DNA of 64,000 nt from Xanthomonas euroxanthea (GTDB lineage: Bacteria; Pseudomonadota; Gammaproteobacteria; Xanthomonadales; Xanthomonadaceae): positions 110,525-174,524 of the forward strand of contig NZ_UIHB01000007.1 in the NCBI RefSeq assembly GCF_900476395.1, written 5' to 3'. Under the pieces are notes generated by a model. That model ran no database searches. It was not told the DNA's origin and saw nothing but the letters and a program-made list of their open reading frames with translations. This document shows, one piece after another, positions 25,120 through 39,048 of the stretch (its first letter is position 1; each line of letters starts with the position of its first letter). Both the position numbers and the translations under genes were made by a program.

Positions 25120-27639
25120 TCAATAGACATCGCGCCGGTAACGCCCCGCCGCGGTCAGCGACTCCAGCCGCGTCTCGCCCAGCAGTTCGCGCAGCGCGGC
25201 ATCGACCTCACGCGCCATGCTGTCCAGGCTGCCGCAGACATGGATCACCGCACCGCGGTCGATCCAGTGGCGCAAGGTGTCGCCGGCTTCGCGCAAGTGA
25301 TGCTGCACGTAGCGCTTGTGCGCCTGGTCGCGCGAGAACACCTGATCGAGTTGCTGCAGGTGACCACGCGCCTGCCAGGCCTGCAGTTCGTCGGCGAACA
25401 GAGCATCGTGCGCGGCCTGCCGTTCGCCGAACAGCAGCCAGTGCCCGTGCACACCGGCCAGCTCGGCCTCGCGCAGCAGGGCGCGCAAGCCGGCGATACC
25501 GGTGCCGTTGCCGATCAACACCATCGGCGCCTGTTCGACGCGATGGAAACCGGGATTGGTGCGCAGCCGCGCGCGTATCTGCATCCCGATGGGTGCGTGG
25601 CAGATCAGCCAGCCCGAGCCCAGGCCGGGGCTGCCGTCGGCGGCTGTGGTCAGGCGCACCACCGCGCTCGCCACGCCGTCGGCCGGCACGCTGGCCAGCG
25701 AATAGTCGCGGGTCGGCAGCCAGGCGCAGGCATCCAGCCAGGTCTGTGGATCCGGATGCGGCGTTGGCGGGCGCGTGGGCGGCTCCGGCAGCACGCGCTC
25801 GGCGACGGCCTGCTGCAGCGGCAGCAGCTGCGCATCCACATGCACCAGCGCGTCGGGCGGCAGCCCCCAGGCGGCCAGGCACGCGCGGACGTGGGTGTAG
25901 GCATGCGCCGGCTGCACTTCGAGAATGTCGCCGGCCTGCCATTGCGTGCCGGATGGTGGCAGCAGATCGATCTGCCAGATCGGGGCGCCCTCGCTGCCCG
26001 GGTTCAGATGCGTGCGCGTCGACAACGTCCAGTGCAGCAGGGTCGGGCGCGCCAGCGGCACGGCCGCCACCGGCGCGCCGGCAATCTGCGCCAATTGCGC
26101 ATGCCATTGCGCCAGGGCCTGCGGATCGGTGTTGTCCATCTCCACCGCCGGAAACAGCGGCTGCGCGCCCTGCGCCTGCAGCCACTGCTCGATGCGCCGC
26201 GAAAACCCGCAGAACTGCGCGTACTGGCGGTCGCCCAGGGCCAGCACGGCATAGGTCAGCTGCGACAGCGTCATGCGCTGGCGCAACAGCTCGCGCTCGA
26301 AGCTGCGCGCGGTATCGGGCGGCTCGCCATCGCCAAAGGTGCTGACCACGAACAAGGCATGCCGGGTGCCCTGCAGATGCTGCGCGCCGAGCTGCGCCAG
26401 CGAGCGCACCTGCACCGGCAGACCGGCGGCCTGCAGATGCCCGGCCGCCTGCCAGGCCAGCCGTTCGGCAAACCCGCTCTGGCTGGCGAACCCGATCAGC
26501 CAGGGCTCGGCTTGCGAGGCCGCCGGCGCACCGTGCAGGACCTCGCGGGCGGCACGCAGCGCGCGCTTCTTGCGGCGGCGATCCAGATACAGCATCCAGC
26601 CGGTCACGAAGAACACCGACATGCCGACACTGGCCAGCATCACCACGATGCGGCCCGGCAGCCCGAAGAAACTGCCCGAATGCAGCGGGAACATGCTGAC
26701 CAGCAGCTGCTGGCCACGCGGCAGCAGCGCATAGTCCTGGCGACGCAGCAACGCACCGCTGCCCGGCTCGATTTCCAGATTGTCGTAGGCGCGGTCGTGG
26801 TCGGGATGGTCGGGCAGGAAGCGCACGCTCAGCGGTTGACCCGCACGCGGCGGGATGCGCAGGTCCAATGCCGTGCTGTGCGTGGCCGGGATGGCATCCA
26901 GGGTGCGCTGCACGGCCGCGAAATTCACCGTGGCCGGGCGATGATCGCGCCCGTCGCCGCGTATCGCCGGCTCGGTGCCGAGCAAGGCCACCATGCCGTC
27001 GCGGTACCACGGGTAGGACCAGGTCAGCCCGGTCAGCGCCACCAGCAGATACACCAGCAGGCACCAGGTGCCGAACACCGCGTGCAGGCTCCACAGAAAA
27101 CTGCGCCCCTGTCGTCGCCATTCCACCGCCCACCAGGTGCGCAGGCTCCACCAGCGTCGCGGCCAACGCAGATACAGGCCGGAAGCGCAGAAGAACAACA
27201 GGATCAGGGTACTTGCACCGGTCACTGCCTGGCCGCGCTTGCCGGCGGCCAGGTGGCGATGCAGATCCTCGATGAAGGCAAACGCGCCGCTCAACCGCGG
27301 AGCGGCGACCTTGTCGCCGGTATATGGGTCGAAATACACCCGGCCGCCCCCCTTGCCGGCCAGGCGTGCGGTGGACGGACGTTTGCCGGTCGGATCGATC
27401 AGCATGCGCGTGACTGCCTGCCGTTGATCCAGGTCGAGCCGACGCAGCAGCGCATCCACCGGCAATGGCCGCTCGCCTGCCGCATGCCGCTGCGCCAGCT
27501 GTGCGATCGCCGGGTTGGCTAACCGCACGATCTCGTTCTCGAAGGACATCAACGCGCCGGTCAGCCCCATTACCGACAGCACCAGCCCGGCCGTGATGCC
27601 GAGCAGCCAGTGCAGTTGGAACAGGACGGTCTTGAGCAC
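25120..27639 (-). CDS. PepSY / flavodoxin / NADPH-reductase fusion protein
   Basis: An 839-residue membrane flavoprotein. The first about 370 residues are a PepSY-TM unit with four transmembrane helices (start LHWLLGITAGLVLSVMGLTGALMSF; last MLASVGMSVFFVTGWMLYL) and conserved histidines (DLHRHL, LHAVFGTW, PLHSGSFFG) able to bind haem. A flavodoxin-like domain follows (about 385-530, FASQSGFAERLAW), then a CPR-type FAD/NADPH reductase half ending in HVCGSLDSMAREVD. This layout suits electron transfer from NADPH across the membrane, for example to ferric siderophores. A Fur-like box sits 35 bases upstream of the GTG start. The exact acceptor is not known. Confidence 0.85.
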   Translation of the reverse strand: MLKTVLFQLHWLLGITAGLVLSVMGLTGALMSFENEIVRLANPAIAQLAQRHAAGERPLPVDALLRRLDLDQRQAVTRMLIDPTGKRPSTARLAGKGGGRVYFDPYTGDKVAAPRLSGAFAFIEDLHRHLAAGKRGQAVTGASTLILLFFCASGLYLRWPRRWWSLRTWWAVEWRRQGRSFLWSLHAVFGTWCLLVYLLVALTGLTWSYPWYRDGMVALLGTEPAIRGDGRDHRPATVNFAAVQRTLDAIPATHSTALDLRIPPRAGQPLSVRFLPDHPDHDRAYDNLEIEPGSGALLRRQDYALLPRGQQLLVSMFPLHSGSFFGLPGRIVVMLASVGMSVFFVTGWMLYLDRRRKKRALRAAREVLHGAPAASQAEPWLIGFASQSGFAERLAWQAAGHLQAAGLPVQVRSLAQLGAQHLQGTRHALFVVSTFGDGEPPDTARSFERELLRQRMTLSQLTYAVLALGDRQYAQFCGFSRRIEQWLQAQGAQPLFPAVEMDNTDPQALAQWHAQLAQIAGAPVAAVPLARPTLLHWTLSTRTHLNPGSEGAPIWQIDLLPPSGTQWQAGDILEVQPAHAYTHVRACLAAWGLPPDALVHVDAQLLPLQQAVAERVLPEPPTRPPTPHPDPQTWLDACAWLPTRDYSLASVPADGVASAVVRLTTAADGSPGLGSGWLICHAPIGMQIRARLRTNPGFHRVEQAPMVLIGNGTGIAGLRALLREAELAGVHGHWLLFGERQAAHDALFADELQAWQARGHLQQLDQVFSRDQAHKRYVQHHLREAGDTLRHWIDRGAVIHVCGSLDSMAREVDAALRELLGETRLESLTAAGRYRRDVY

Positions 27640-27673
27640 GCGCGAACAGCCTGAAACAGTGGGGTCCGCTATT

Positions 27674-27692
27674 GTAGATGAGAATCGTTATC
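27674..27692 (-). promoter_or_regulatory. Fur-like box upstream of PepSY-flavodoxin reductase
   Basis: The 19-mer gtagatgagaatcgttatc matches the classical Fur consensus (gataatgataatcattatc) at 14 of 19 positions, including the final attatc-type half. It lies 35 bases before the GTG of the reductase gene, where it could overlap the promoter. Iron repression is the inference. Confidence 0.65.
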
Positions 27693-27984
27693 GCAGTTTG
27701 GCTGCGGATTTTCGGGATTCACGCCACTGACGCAATGCGATGCGGCATGGGGATCACCCGATCATTGCCGCATTGCCGGTATCTGCTGGTCCTCTGCAAT
27801 CACCGTGGCCAAGGCTGGCTGCACAGCACGACCCTCACTCATCCAGGCGCCTGCTGCGCTCTGCACGAAGCCCAGGCCGCGGAAGAACGCGGCCTGCGGA
27901 GTCAGTGCGTCTTCATCGCATCAAGCCAGACCTGCAAGCAGCGATTCCTTGCCTGCACGCCGTCACGCCACCGCATCACCGCAC

Positions 27985-28986
<1,002 letters not shown>

Positions 28987-29226
28987 TCAGCAGCCGGCAA
29001 GTTTACGCCCGCCATCCGCCGCCGGACGCGCTGCGACGCAGTGTCGCAGCGCTGCAACGGGTAGGAGCGCGCCGCGATTCATGCCAGCGTGATTCGCCGG
29101 TTCACGGTCGGCTCACCCCATAGGGAACGCGTTCGGATGGCGGAGGTGCCACGCGGCGACCTTCTTCATCGCCAGCCGGGGCAAGGCCCTTCCGGCTTGC
29201 GCGACCTGCTTGGGCGCCGCCGCGCG

Positions 29227-29475
29227 CTAGATCACGCCGCCGCCCAGGCTCAGGCGGATCACCCCGACCACGATCACCAGGCCGTTGAGCAGCAGACCGG
29301 TCTTGGCACGCCCGCGATTGCCGGCCGAGGTGAACAGCAGCGCGATCGCGGCAATCAGCGCGCCCACCGCCGCAAACGGGATCAGGAACCAGTTGCCCCA
29401 GCCCAGCAACGGGATGAAGGCCAGCACCATCCACAGCAGCGCCACGATGCCCCACAGCAGGCTGATCAATCCCAC
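29227..29475 (-). CDS. Small membrane protein
   Basis: An 82-residue protein dominated by three hydrophobic segments (about residues 3-25, 29-50 and 60-76), with a short basic loop NRGRAKTG. It starts with GTG behind a GAGG site at good spacing. I do not recognise the family. It stands alone between hemB and a divergent lipoprotein gene. Confidence 0.68.
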   Translation of the reverse strand: MGLISLLWGIVALLWMVLAFIPLLGWGNWFLIPFAAVGALIAAIALLFTSAGNRGRAKTGLLLNGLVIVVGVIRLSLGGGVI

Positions 29476-29672
29476 GTATCACCTCGACGTCTTAGAAGAA
29501 TGGCCTGAGCTTAGCCCTGTGGCCGCCAAGACGCCGTGGGCAGGTGGTCACCCTGACCAATGGCGGCTTGGCGGCAGCCTCACGTGGGCACGGCTAGGGT
29601 GCGGCGAAGTCCGGCGCGATTCAGTCCGGGCGCCGGATCATCGTCATCACTGTCGTCAACAGGGGCCGCATC

Positions 29673-30128
29673 ATGAATAAGCATGTCGTCATCGCCGCTG
29701 CGCTCGCCATGCTCCTGGCCGGTTGTGCCAGCAGTTCCAGGGTGATGCTGGGCCAGGCGCGTGCCCCGATCGACCCGGCGCAGGTGCAGGTGTACTCCAA
29801 TGCACCGGTCGGCTCGGTGGAGATCGCCCAGCTCGAATCCACCAGCGCCGCCGGCTTCGGCACCCAGGGCCAGACCGATGCGGCCGTGCAGCGCCTCAAG
29901 CGTGAGGCGGCCAAGCTCGGCGCCAATGGCGTGGTCATCGTCGGCGTGGGCTCGGAACGCTCCGGCGGCGGCCTGTCGGTGGGCGGCGGCAGCTACGGCG
30001 GCCGCGTCGGCGGCGGCCTGGGCATCGGCATCCCGACCACCCAGAAGCGCGCGGCCGGCATGGCGATCTGGGTGCCGGCCGGGGCGCAGCAGCGCGCGGC
30101 GCCAGAGGTGTCGCCTCCAATGCGCTGA
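29673..30128 (+). CDS. Outer-membrane-type lipoprotein
   Basis: A 151-residue lipoprotein with a clear signal and lipobox (AMLLAGC, lipidated Cys18). The residue after Cys is Ala, which fits outer-membrane sorting. The globular part (VQVYSNAPVGSVEIAQLES, AAVQRLKREAAKLGANGVVIVGVGSE) resembles the YajQ/DUF4156-like strand-helix-strand proteins found as small lipoproteins. A glycine-rich stretch (GGGLSVGGGSYGGRVGGGLGIGIP) follows. The function is unknown. Confidence 0.78.
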   Translation: MNKHVVIAAALAMLLAGCASSSRVMLGQARAPIDPAQVQVYSNAPVGSVEIAQLESTSAAGFGTQGQTDAAVQRLKREAAKLGANGVVIVGVGSERSGGGLSVGGGSYGGRVGGGLGIGIPTTQKRAAGMAIWVPAGAQQRAAPEVSPPMR

Positions 30129-30240
30129 GGCGAGCCTCAACAATTCGAAAGCATTTGCGAAGGCAGTGCTGCAACAGGGCGCGATAGTTGGCCGATTCAA
30201 GCTCCATCGTGCCCTGCTGCGTTACGCCGTCTCGAATTGC

Positions 30241-32031
30241 TTAGCGCTTGCCCTGCTGCGCAGGGATGAACTGCGTCTCCACCGCCTTGGCCAGCTGGTC
30301 CGGCGGCAGCAGGCCCTGGTCGAGCAGGAAGTTGTTGAAGGCCAGGCGGTCGAACTTCTTGCCCAGGACCAGTTCGGTGCGCATGCGCAGTTCCAGGATG
30401 CGGGTGTAGCCATAGAAATAGCTGCCGGCCTGGCCGGGCGCGCGGACGGTGTAGCGGTCCAGTTCCTGGCGGGTCATCGCCGGCGAGAGGCCGACATCGT
30501 CTTCGAGCACCTGGCGTGCGCGTTCGCGGTCGATCAGGCCGAGGTTGAGCATCGGGTCGAGCATGGCGCGGGCGGCGCGCAGCAGGCGAAACTGCAGCGC
30601 GATCAGCTGACCGTCGAGTGGCTCGTACGGGACCATTTCGGCTTCGGCATACAGCGCCCAGCCTTCGACGTTGACCGAGTTGAACGCGAACAGGCTGCGC
30701 GCCAGCGACACGCCACGTTCGACCATGGCGGTGAACTGCAGCTCATGGCCGGGGCGGCCTTCGTGTGCGCTGAGCGTCCAGGCGGCCGAGCCGAAGTTGA
30801 AGTCGTCGTACTGCTCCTTCTTGGCACCATCGGCGGTCGGGTTGCCCAGCGGCAGCACGAACTGGCCCTGCTGGCCGGTATTGCCGATCAGCGGGGCCGG
30901 CAGGAAGTGCGGTGCCGGTTGCGCAGCGCTTTCGGCCGCGCTGCCCAGGCGCATCTGCATCGGGCGGTTGGGCACATCGACGATGCGCTGCTGGCGGATG
31001 ATCGGGTCGATCTGGTCGATCACGCCGCGGTAGTGGGTTTCCAGCTGGTCGTCGGCAATCTTGTTGCCCTTGAGCGCGCGGATCACCTGCACATAATCAC
31101 TGCCCTGCACGCCCTTGGCCTTGGCCACCAGCGGCGCCAGCTGACGCATCGCCGAGCGGGTTTCCATGAATTCCAGCTGCGCGCGCTGGATCAGCTGCTG
31201 CGGGGCGATGTCGATGCCGACCTGCTTGAGCTGGAAGGCATACAGCGGTTCGGGCAGGCGGGTGTCCTTGCGTGCCTTCGGCAGCACCGTGGTGCGGGTC
31301 CAGGTGGCGTAATCCTTCAACTGGGTGGACATCGCCTTGAGCGCTTCGTCGGCGCCGGCGATCTTGTACTTGGCGAACAACTCGCCGATGCCGGCGACGT
31401 AGGTGTCCACGTTGGCCAGCGCCTGCTCCACTTCGCGCTCGGTCGGCTGCAGCAGGGCCTTGTTGCCAAGCTGTTCCTCGTAGCGCTGGCGGGCCAGCGT
31501 GGTGGTCGGCGTCGTGCCCGGCACCAGGCCCACGTAACGCTTGAGGCGATCCAGCGCCTTGGCGCGGCGCTCGGGCACGGTCTGGTCGGACAGCAATCCA
31601 TTGAGGCCGCTGAAGACCAGCTGCGGCGCGTCGCTCCACGGCAGCAGGTAGCGCTCGTTGAGCTGGCTGCCTTCGATGTTCTGTTCGGCCGCCGCAATCA
31701 TGATCTGCAGGTCCTGGCGCACGTTGACGTCGCGCTCGGTCGCCAGCTTGGCCTGCAACGCGGTGCGCGCCTTGCTCATCGCATCGCGGTAGCGCGCGGC
31801 GTTGTTCGGCCCCAGGTCGATGACCTGGTCGTCGTAGCCGGGCACGCCGAAGAAGCTGGCGTATTCGGGCTGGAACGGCGCCTGCGCGTTCAGCAGGATC
31901 TGCGCGTCGCCGTTGCTGGTCTGCACCCAGGCCGGCGTGGCAGGCTGGGCCTGCCCGGGCTGAGCGGTCTGTGCCTGCAATGGCAGCGAAGCACCGAGCG
32001 CCAGCGCAACGGCGAGAACAAGTGGTTTCAT
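30241..32031 (-). CDS. DUF885 exported putative metallohydrolase
   Basis: A 596-residue DUF885 family protein with a Sec signal peptide (MKPLVLAVALALGASLPLQAQ). The family signature AHEGRPGHELQ and downstream NVEGWALYAEAEMV form a likely zinc site of the gluzincin type. A further conserved stretch GSYFYGYTRILELRMRTE lies near the C-terminus. Such proteins are thought to be periplasmic peptidases or carboxypeptidases, but few have been tested. ATG 32031 is chosen because it opens the signal peptide. No operon partner is evident. Confidence 0.87.
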   Translation of the reverse strand: MKPLVLAVALALGASLPLQAQTAQPGQAQPATPAWVQTSNGDAQILLNAQAPFQPEYASFFGVPGYDDQVIDLGPNNAARYRDAMSKARTALQAKLATERDVNVRQDLQIMIAAAEQNIEGSQLNERYLLPWSDAPQLVFSGLNGLLSDQTVPERRAKALDRLKRYVGLVPGTTPTTTLARQRYEEQLGNKALLQPTEREVEQALANVDTYVAGIGELFAKYKIAGADEALKAMSTQLKDYATWTRTTVLPKARKDTRLPEPLYAFQLKQVGIDIAPQQLIQRAQLEFMETRSAMRQLAPLVAKAKGVQGSDYVQVIRALKGNKIADDQLETHYRGVIDQIDPIIRQQRIVDVPNRPMQMRLGSAAESAAQPAPHFLPAPLIGNTGQQGQFVLPLGNPTADGAKKEQYDDFNFGSAAWTLSAHEGRPGHELQFTAMVERGVSLARSLFAFNSVNVEGWALYAEAEMVPYEPLDGQLIALQFRLLRAARAMLDPMLNLGLIDRERARQVLEDDVGLSPAMTRQELDRYTVRAPGQAGSYFYGYTRILELRMRTELVLGKKFDRLAFNNFLLDQGLLPPDQLAKAVETQFIPAQQGKR

Positions 32032-32361
32032 GGGGTGGATCCGCAAGTTGAGTAGCGCGACCCTACCCATCCGCAGCGGCTGCGGCAATGCGCCTTAGGT
32101 CATGGTCGCAGGAGTGCGGCGGCGCTTGCGCACCCGTTACCAGGCTGCAGACGTTGGCGATTGCAGCTTGCCAGGCGCTGCAGCCGGAGCCGGCGGCAGC
32201 GATGACATGACAACGTCCTTGTAGGCCAAGTATTGGGGCACGACTGCAGATGACCTCGGCGGTGAGCAACACCACGGCGCGGCCAACATCGCCGCGGGGC
32301 CGCGGCGGCCGCCGCTGTACCACTGCAGTGGCCGCGTCCCCTGCAGCCGGCCGCCGGCCGC

Positions 32362-34890
<2,529 letters not shown>

Positions 34891-35049
34891 TCAAGGCACC
34901 GGGTGTGTCGCACGCAGTTGATGCACGCGCATGCCGCTGCTAACTCCTGATGCTGCTTGCCGTTGCTGCCTGCTGTTATTGCTGCGCAGTTGCACCAGTC
35001 GCCGCTATCGCCGCATGGGCTGTTACGCAGCCGCGCCTGCCGCTTTGCT

Positions 35050-35739
35050 TCAGCGCTTGCCGAACAGGTGCTTGCGTTCTTCCTCGCCCAGTGGCTTGCC
35101 GGCGTTGGGGTTGACCTGTTCTTTGAGCGCATAGGCGCGCTGGGTGGCCGGACGCGCGGAGATGGCGTCGTGCCAGCGCTTGAGATGCGGGAAGTCGGCG
35201 TAATCGGGGCGGATGTCGGCGTAGACCTCGATCCACGGATAGCTGGCCATGTCGGCGATGCCGTACTCGGGGCCGGCCAGGAACGCGGAGGCGGCCAGGC
35301 GCTTGTCGAGCACGCCATGCAGGCGACGTACTTCGGTGTTGTAGCGCTCGATCGCGTAGGGAATCTTTTCCGGCGCATAGACGTTGAAGTGGCCCATCTG
35401 GCCGCTCATCGGCCCCAGCCCGCCCATCTGCCAGAACAACCATTCCAGCGCGGCGATGCGGCCACGCGCATCGCGCGGCAGGAAGCGGCTGGTCTTCTCG
35501 GCCAGGTACAGCAGGATGGCGCCGGATTCGAACACGCTCTGCGCGGGACCGCCGTCGGCCGGTGCGTGGTCGACGATCGCCGGCATCTTGTTGTTGGGCG
35601 AAATCTGCAGGAAGGCCGGCTCGAACTGCTCGCCCTTGCCGATGTTGACCGGCCTGAGCGTGTAGTCCAGCCCGGCTTCTTCCAGGAACAAGGTGACCTT
35701 GTGGCCGTTGGGGGTGGGCCAGTAGTACAGGTCGATCAT
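35050..35739 (-). CDS. Glutathione S-transferase, YfcG/YghU-like
   Basis: A 229-residue GST-fold protein. The thioredoxin-like N-terminal half has WPTPNGHKVTLFLEEAGLDY, then NNKMPAIVD and the ESGAILLYLAEKT glutathione-binding motif; the helical C-terminal half follows (PEYGIADMASYPWI). The TPNG start and overall pattern match the Nu-class disulfide-bond oxidoreductases YfcG/YghU, which use glutathione to reduce disulfides. Length fits. The substrate is not predictable. Confidence 0.87.
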   Translation of the reverse strand: MIDLYYWPTPNGHKVTLFLEEAGLDYTLRPVNIGKGEQFEPAFLQISPNNKMPAIVDHAPADGGPAQSVFESGAILLYLAEKTSRFLPRDARGRIAALEWLFWQMGGLGPMSGQMGHFNVYAPEKIPYAIERYNTEVRRLHGVLDKRLAASAFLAGPEYGIADMASYPWIEVYADIRPDYADFPHLKRWHDAISARPATQRAYALKEQVNPNAGKPLGEEERKHLFGKR

Positions 35740-35992
35740 CGTGCGCTCCAGTTCGGCAGGGGGGTGGCACGCAGCCGCGCGCCTCGACGACCGATGGTAC
35801 GACCAAGCCCGCGACCTGCGCGTGCGCTCGCCGTGGTGCTGACTGGAACGATGTGTGACGCGATTGCTCGCGGCCGATGCTGCAGTGCAAGTTGACTTGG
35901 TTAAGGCTGCGCTCACAAATGCACGACTGCTTCATCGACCTTCGCCTGTCCCGCCTGGGGCCGGCTTATCTTCACTTGGGGAAGAAATCATC

Positions 35993-38900
35993 GTGAGAGA
36001 GCCACGCACCCTGCCGCGCACGCGGCGTCTGACGTCTGCCCTGCTGTTTGCCTTGTCGACGCCGCTGGCCGCGCAGACCGCACCGCCGCCGCAGTCCGCG
36101 TCCACCGTTCCGGGCGCAAGCCAGGCCGATCCGGCCACGCTCGATGCGGTGCAGGTCACCGGTATCCGCGGCAGCCTCACCTCGTCGATGAACGTCAAGC
36201 GCGATGCGCAGGGCATCGTCGACGGCATCGTGGCCGAGGACATCGGCAAGTTCCCCGATACCAATCTGGCCGAGTCGCTGCAACGCATCAGCGGCGTGTC
36301 GATCGACCGCTCGCTGGGCGAAGGCTCGCGCGTCACCGTGCGCGGCGTCGGCCCGGACTTCAACCTGGTGCTGTTGAACGGCCGCCAGATGCCGGGCGCC
36401 AGCATCGAGGAATCCAACGCCTCCAATTCGCGTGCGTTCGACTTCGCCAACCTGGCGTCGGAGTCGATCTCCGGCATCGAGGTGTTCAAGACCAGCCGTG
36501 CCAGTACGCCCACCGGCGGCATCGGCGCGACCATCAACATCAAGACCAGCCGGCCGCTGGACAACCCGGGCCTGCATGCCAATGTCGGCCTCAAGGGCGT
36601 GCACGACAGCTCCAACGAGAACCTGCCCGGACGTCTGCAGGGCGACTCACTGACACCGGAAATCTCCGGCATTTTCAGCAACACCTCGGCCGATGGACGC
36701 TTTGGCGTGTCGCTGAGCGGCAGCTACCAGGAGCGCGACTTCGGCTACAGCCAGGTCGGCGTGCCCAACGGCTGGCGCTCGTTCCGTGGCGATTCCACCG
36801 CCTACGGCACCATCCCGCAGCCAGGTACGTCCGGCTCGGAGAACATCGTCAACCGTCCCGGTCCGAATGACATCTATTCGGTGCCGCAGAACCTCAACTA
36901 CCGCGTGGTCGGCGTGGAGCGCCAGCGCACCAACGGCCAGCTGGTACTGCAGTACAAGCCGCTGGACAACATCACCACCACGTTGGACTACACCTACTCG
37001 GAAAACAAGATCCAGCAGCAGCGCAACGAGATGTCGGTGTGGTTCAACTACGGGCCGTCGGCCAGCGCCTGGACCAACGGCCCGGTGGCAGGACCGGTGA
37101 GCTATTCGGAAATCGTCAATCCGGCCACTAGCGACCTGGCCACCGCCGGCTCCAATGCGGCCACGCGCAACCAGAACAAGTCGCTGGGCTTCAACGTGGA
37201 TTGGGCGGTCAACGATCAATTCAAGCTCAACTTCGACATCCACCGCTCCACCGCCGAAGCCGGTGCGGACAGCCCGTTCGGTTCCAGCAATTCACTGGGC
37301 GTGTCCGGCTTTTACCGCGGCACCTCGGTGGTGGATTTCAGCAAGGATTTCCCGGTGTTGCAGCAGCAGTTGGGCTTCGGCCTGACCGGGCTGGATCCGT
37401 CACGCACGCTGGTCACCGGCTCGGCGTTCCGCAACAGCTACATGAAGTCGGAGATCGACCAGGCGCAGGTCAACGGCGACTTCACCTTCGAAAACTATTC
37501 GCAGTTGAAGTTCGGCATCGGCAGCACCGAGGTCAAGAACCGCTCGGCATTTTCCAACGTGCAGCGCGACACCTGGGGCGGTGCCGGCACCGCGGCCGAT
37601 TATCCGGACGATCTGTGGATTCCAAGCTCGTTCGCGCAGTATTTCGATGCGATCGATGGCAGCGGCAACCCGGCGCAGTTCGATCAACTGTTCCTGTTCG
37701 ACTTCGAACGCGCCCGCCAGGCCGCCGCGCAGGTGGCCGGCGACGACGCGCTGTACCGCACCTCGCCGGTGTTCACCACCGACCGCCGCGTGACCGAAAA
37801 ATCCAAGAATGCCTATTTGCAGTGGAACAACAGCTGGGACGATCTGCGCGTGCCGATCAGCCTGGCCGCCGGTGTGCGCTACGAAGAAACCAAGGTGGAC
37901 GCACAGGCGCTGGTGCCGGTGGCGGTGGGCATCGACTGGGTCGCCAATAACGAGTTGCCGATCCGCCTGGCCGACTCGGCATTTGCCAGCGGCAGCGGCA
38001 AGTACGAGTACTGGCTGCCCAGCCTGGACCTGAGCTTCAAGCTCACCGAGGATCTGGTGCTGCGCGGCAGCTACGGCGAAACCATCGGCCGGCCCGGCTG
38101 GGGCGATATCCAGGGCGGGCAGACGCTCAACCAGATCGCGCGCCTGGAAGGCGGCACCGGCCAGGAAGGCAATCCCGGCCTCAAGCCGCTGCTCTCGCAC
38201 AACATCGACCTGTCGCTGGAGTGGTACTACAGCGATGCCAGCTACGCCTCGGTGGGCTTCTTCCGCAAGAACATCGACAACTACATCGGCGTGACCACGC
38301 GCAACGATGCCTCGCTGGGCCTGAACACGCCGGTGGGCGGTGCGTACTGGAACGAAGCGCTGGGCAACGGCTGCGCCTCGGCGGACCTGACCTGCATCCG
38401 CAACTACATCTTCCGCAACCGCGGCGGTGCGCCGGGTGTGGTGCGCGGGACGGACGACTCCAATGGCAATGCCACCGGTGTGATCAGCGGGCAGCCGGGC
38501 GATCCGGTGGCCAACTTCGCCATCACTGCGCCGGCCAACCAGCGCTCGGCCTCGCTGGACGGCTGGGAATTCAACCTGCAGCACATGTTCGGCGACAGCG
38601 GCTTCGGCGTGTCGGCCAACTACACCATGGTCGACTCCGGTCTGACCTACAACAACTACGTGATCGGCGAGCAGTTCGCGCTGGAAGGGCTGAGCGATTC
38701 GGCCAACGTGGTCGGCTTCTACGATCGGGACAAGTGGCAGGTGCGTGCGGCCTACAACTGGCGCGACGAGTTCCTGGCCGCACGCTTCGACGGCAGCGGC
38801 CAGCCCAACCCGGTCTACACCGAAGCCTATGGCCAGCTGGATCTGAGCATCGGCTACCAGTGGACCGAGAACCTGTCGCTGAGCCTGGAGGCGATCAACC

Positions 38901-39007
38901 TCACCGACGAGGTGCAGCGCCAGCACGGCCGTCACCCGAACCAGATCATCTACGCCACCCAGACCGGCCCGCGCTACATGCTGGGCGTGCGTTACAAGTT
39001 CTGGTGA
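35993..39007 (+). CDS. TonB-dependent receptor of halogenase cassette
   Basis: A 1004-residue outer-membrane receptor. After a signal peptide (LTSALLFALSTPLAAQT), a TonB-box-like LDAVQVTGIRG leads into the plug (GKFPDTNLAESLQRISGVSIDR, VTVRGVGPDFNLVLLNGRQMPG) and a 22-strand barrel ending in the aromatic RYMLGVRYKFW. The size and plug motifs are those of CirA/SusC-like sugar or siderophore receptors of xanthomonads and caulobacters. It is the first gene of a five-gene plus-strand block with SapC, cupin-like, halogenase and TonB-like genes. The GTG at 35993 is chosen because it directly precedes the signal peptide, with GGGGAAG upstream. The ligand is unknown. Confidence 0.93.
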   Translation: MREPRTLPRTRRLTSALLFALSTPLAAQTAPPPQSASTVPGASQADPATLDAVQVTGIRGSLTSSMNVKRDAQGIVDGIVAEDIGKFPDTNLAESLQRISGVSIDRSLGEGSRVTVRGVGPDFNLVLLNGRQMPGASIEESNASNSRAFDFANLASESISGIEVFKTSRASTPTGGIGATINIKTSRPLDNPGLHANVGLKGVHDSSNENLPGRLQGDSLTPEISGIFSNTSADGRFGVSLSGSYQERDFGYSQVGVPNGWRSFRGDSTAYGTIPQPGTSGSENIVNRPGPNDIYSVPQNLNYRVVGVERQRTNGQLVLQYKPLDNITTTLDYTYSENKIQQQRNEMSVWFNYGPSASAWTNGPVAGPVSYSEIVNPATSDLATAGSNAATRNQNKSLGFNVDWAVNDQFKLNFDIHRSTAEAGADSPFGSSNSLGVSGFYRGTSVVDFSKDFPVLQQQLGFGLTGLDPSRTLVTGSAFRNSYMKSEIDQAQVNGDFTFENYSQLKFGIGSTEVKNRSAFSNVQRDTWGGAGTAADYPDDLWIPSSFAQYFDAIDGSGNPAQFDQLFLFDFERARQAAAQVAGDDALYRTSPVFTTDRRVTEKSKNAYLQWNNSWDDLRVPISLAAGVRYEETKVDAQALVPVAVGIDWVANNELPIRLADSAFASGSGKYEYWLPSLDLSFKLTEDLVLRGSYGETIGRPGWGDIQGGQTLNQIARLEGGTGQEGNPGLKPLLSHNIDLSLEWYYSDASYASVGFFRKNIDNYIGVTTRNDASLGLNTPVGGAYWNEALGNGCASADLTCIRNYIFRNRGGAPGVVRGTDDSNGNATGVISGQPGDPVANFAITAPANQRSASLDGWEFNLQHMFGDSGFGVSANYTMVDSGLTYNNYVIGEQFALEGLSDSANVVGFYDRDKWQVRAAYNWRDEFLAARFDGSGQPNPVYTEAYGQLDLSIGYQWTENLSLSLEAINLTDEVQRQHGRHPNQIIYATQTGPRYMLGVRYKFW

Positions 39008-39048
39008 TGCAGCGCTGTGGTCATGCAGTGATGTTCTTTTTTTAAGCG

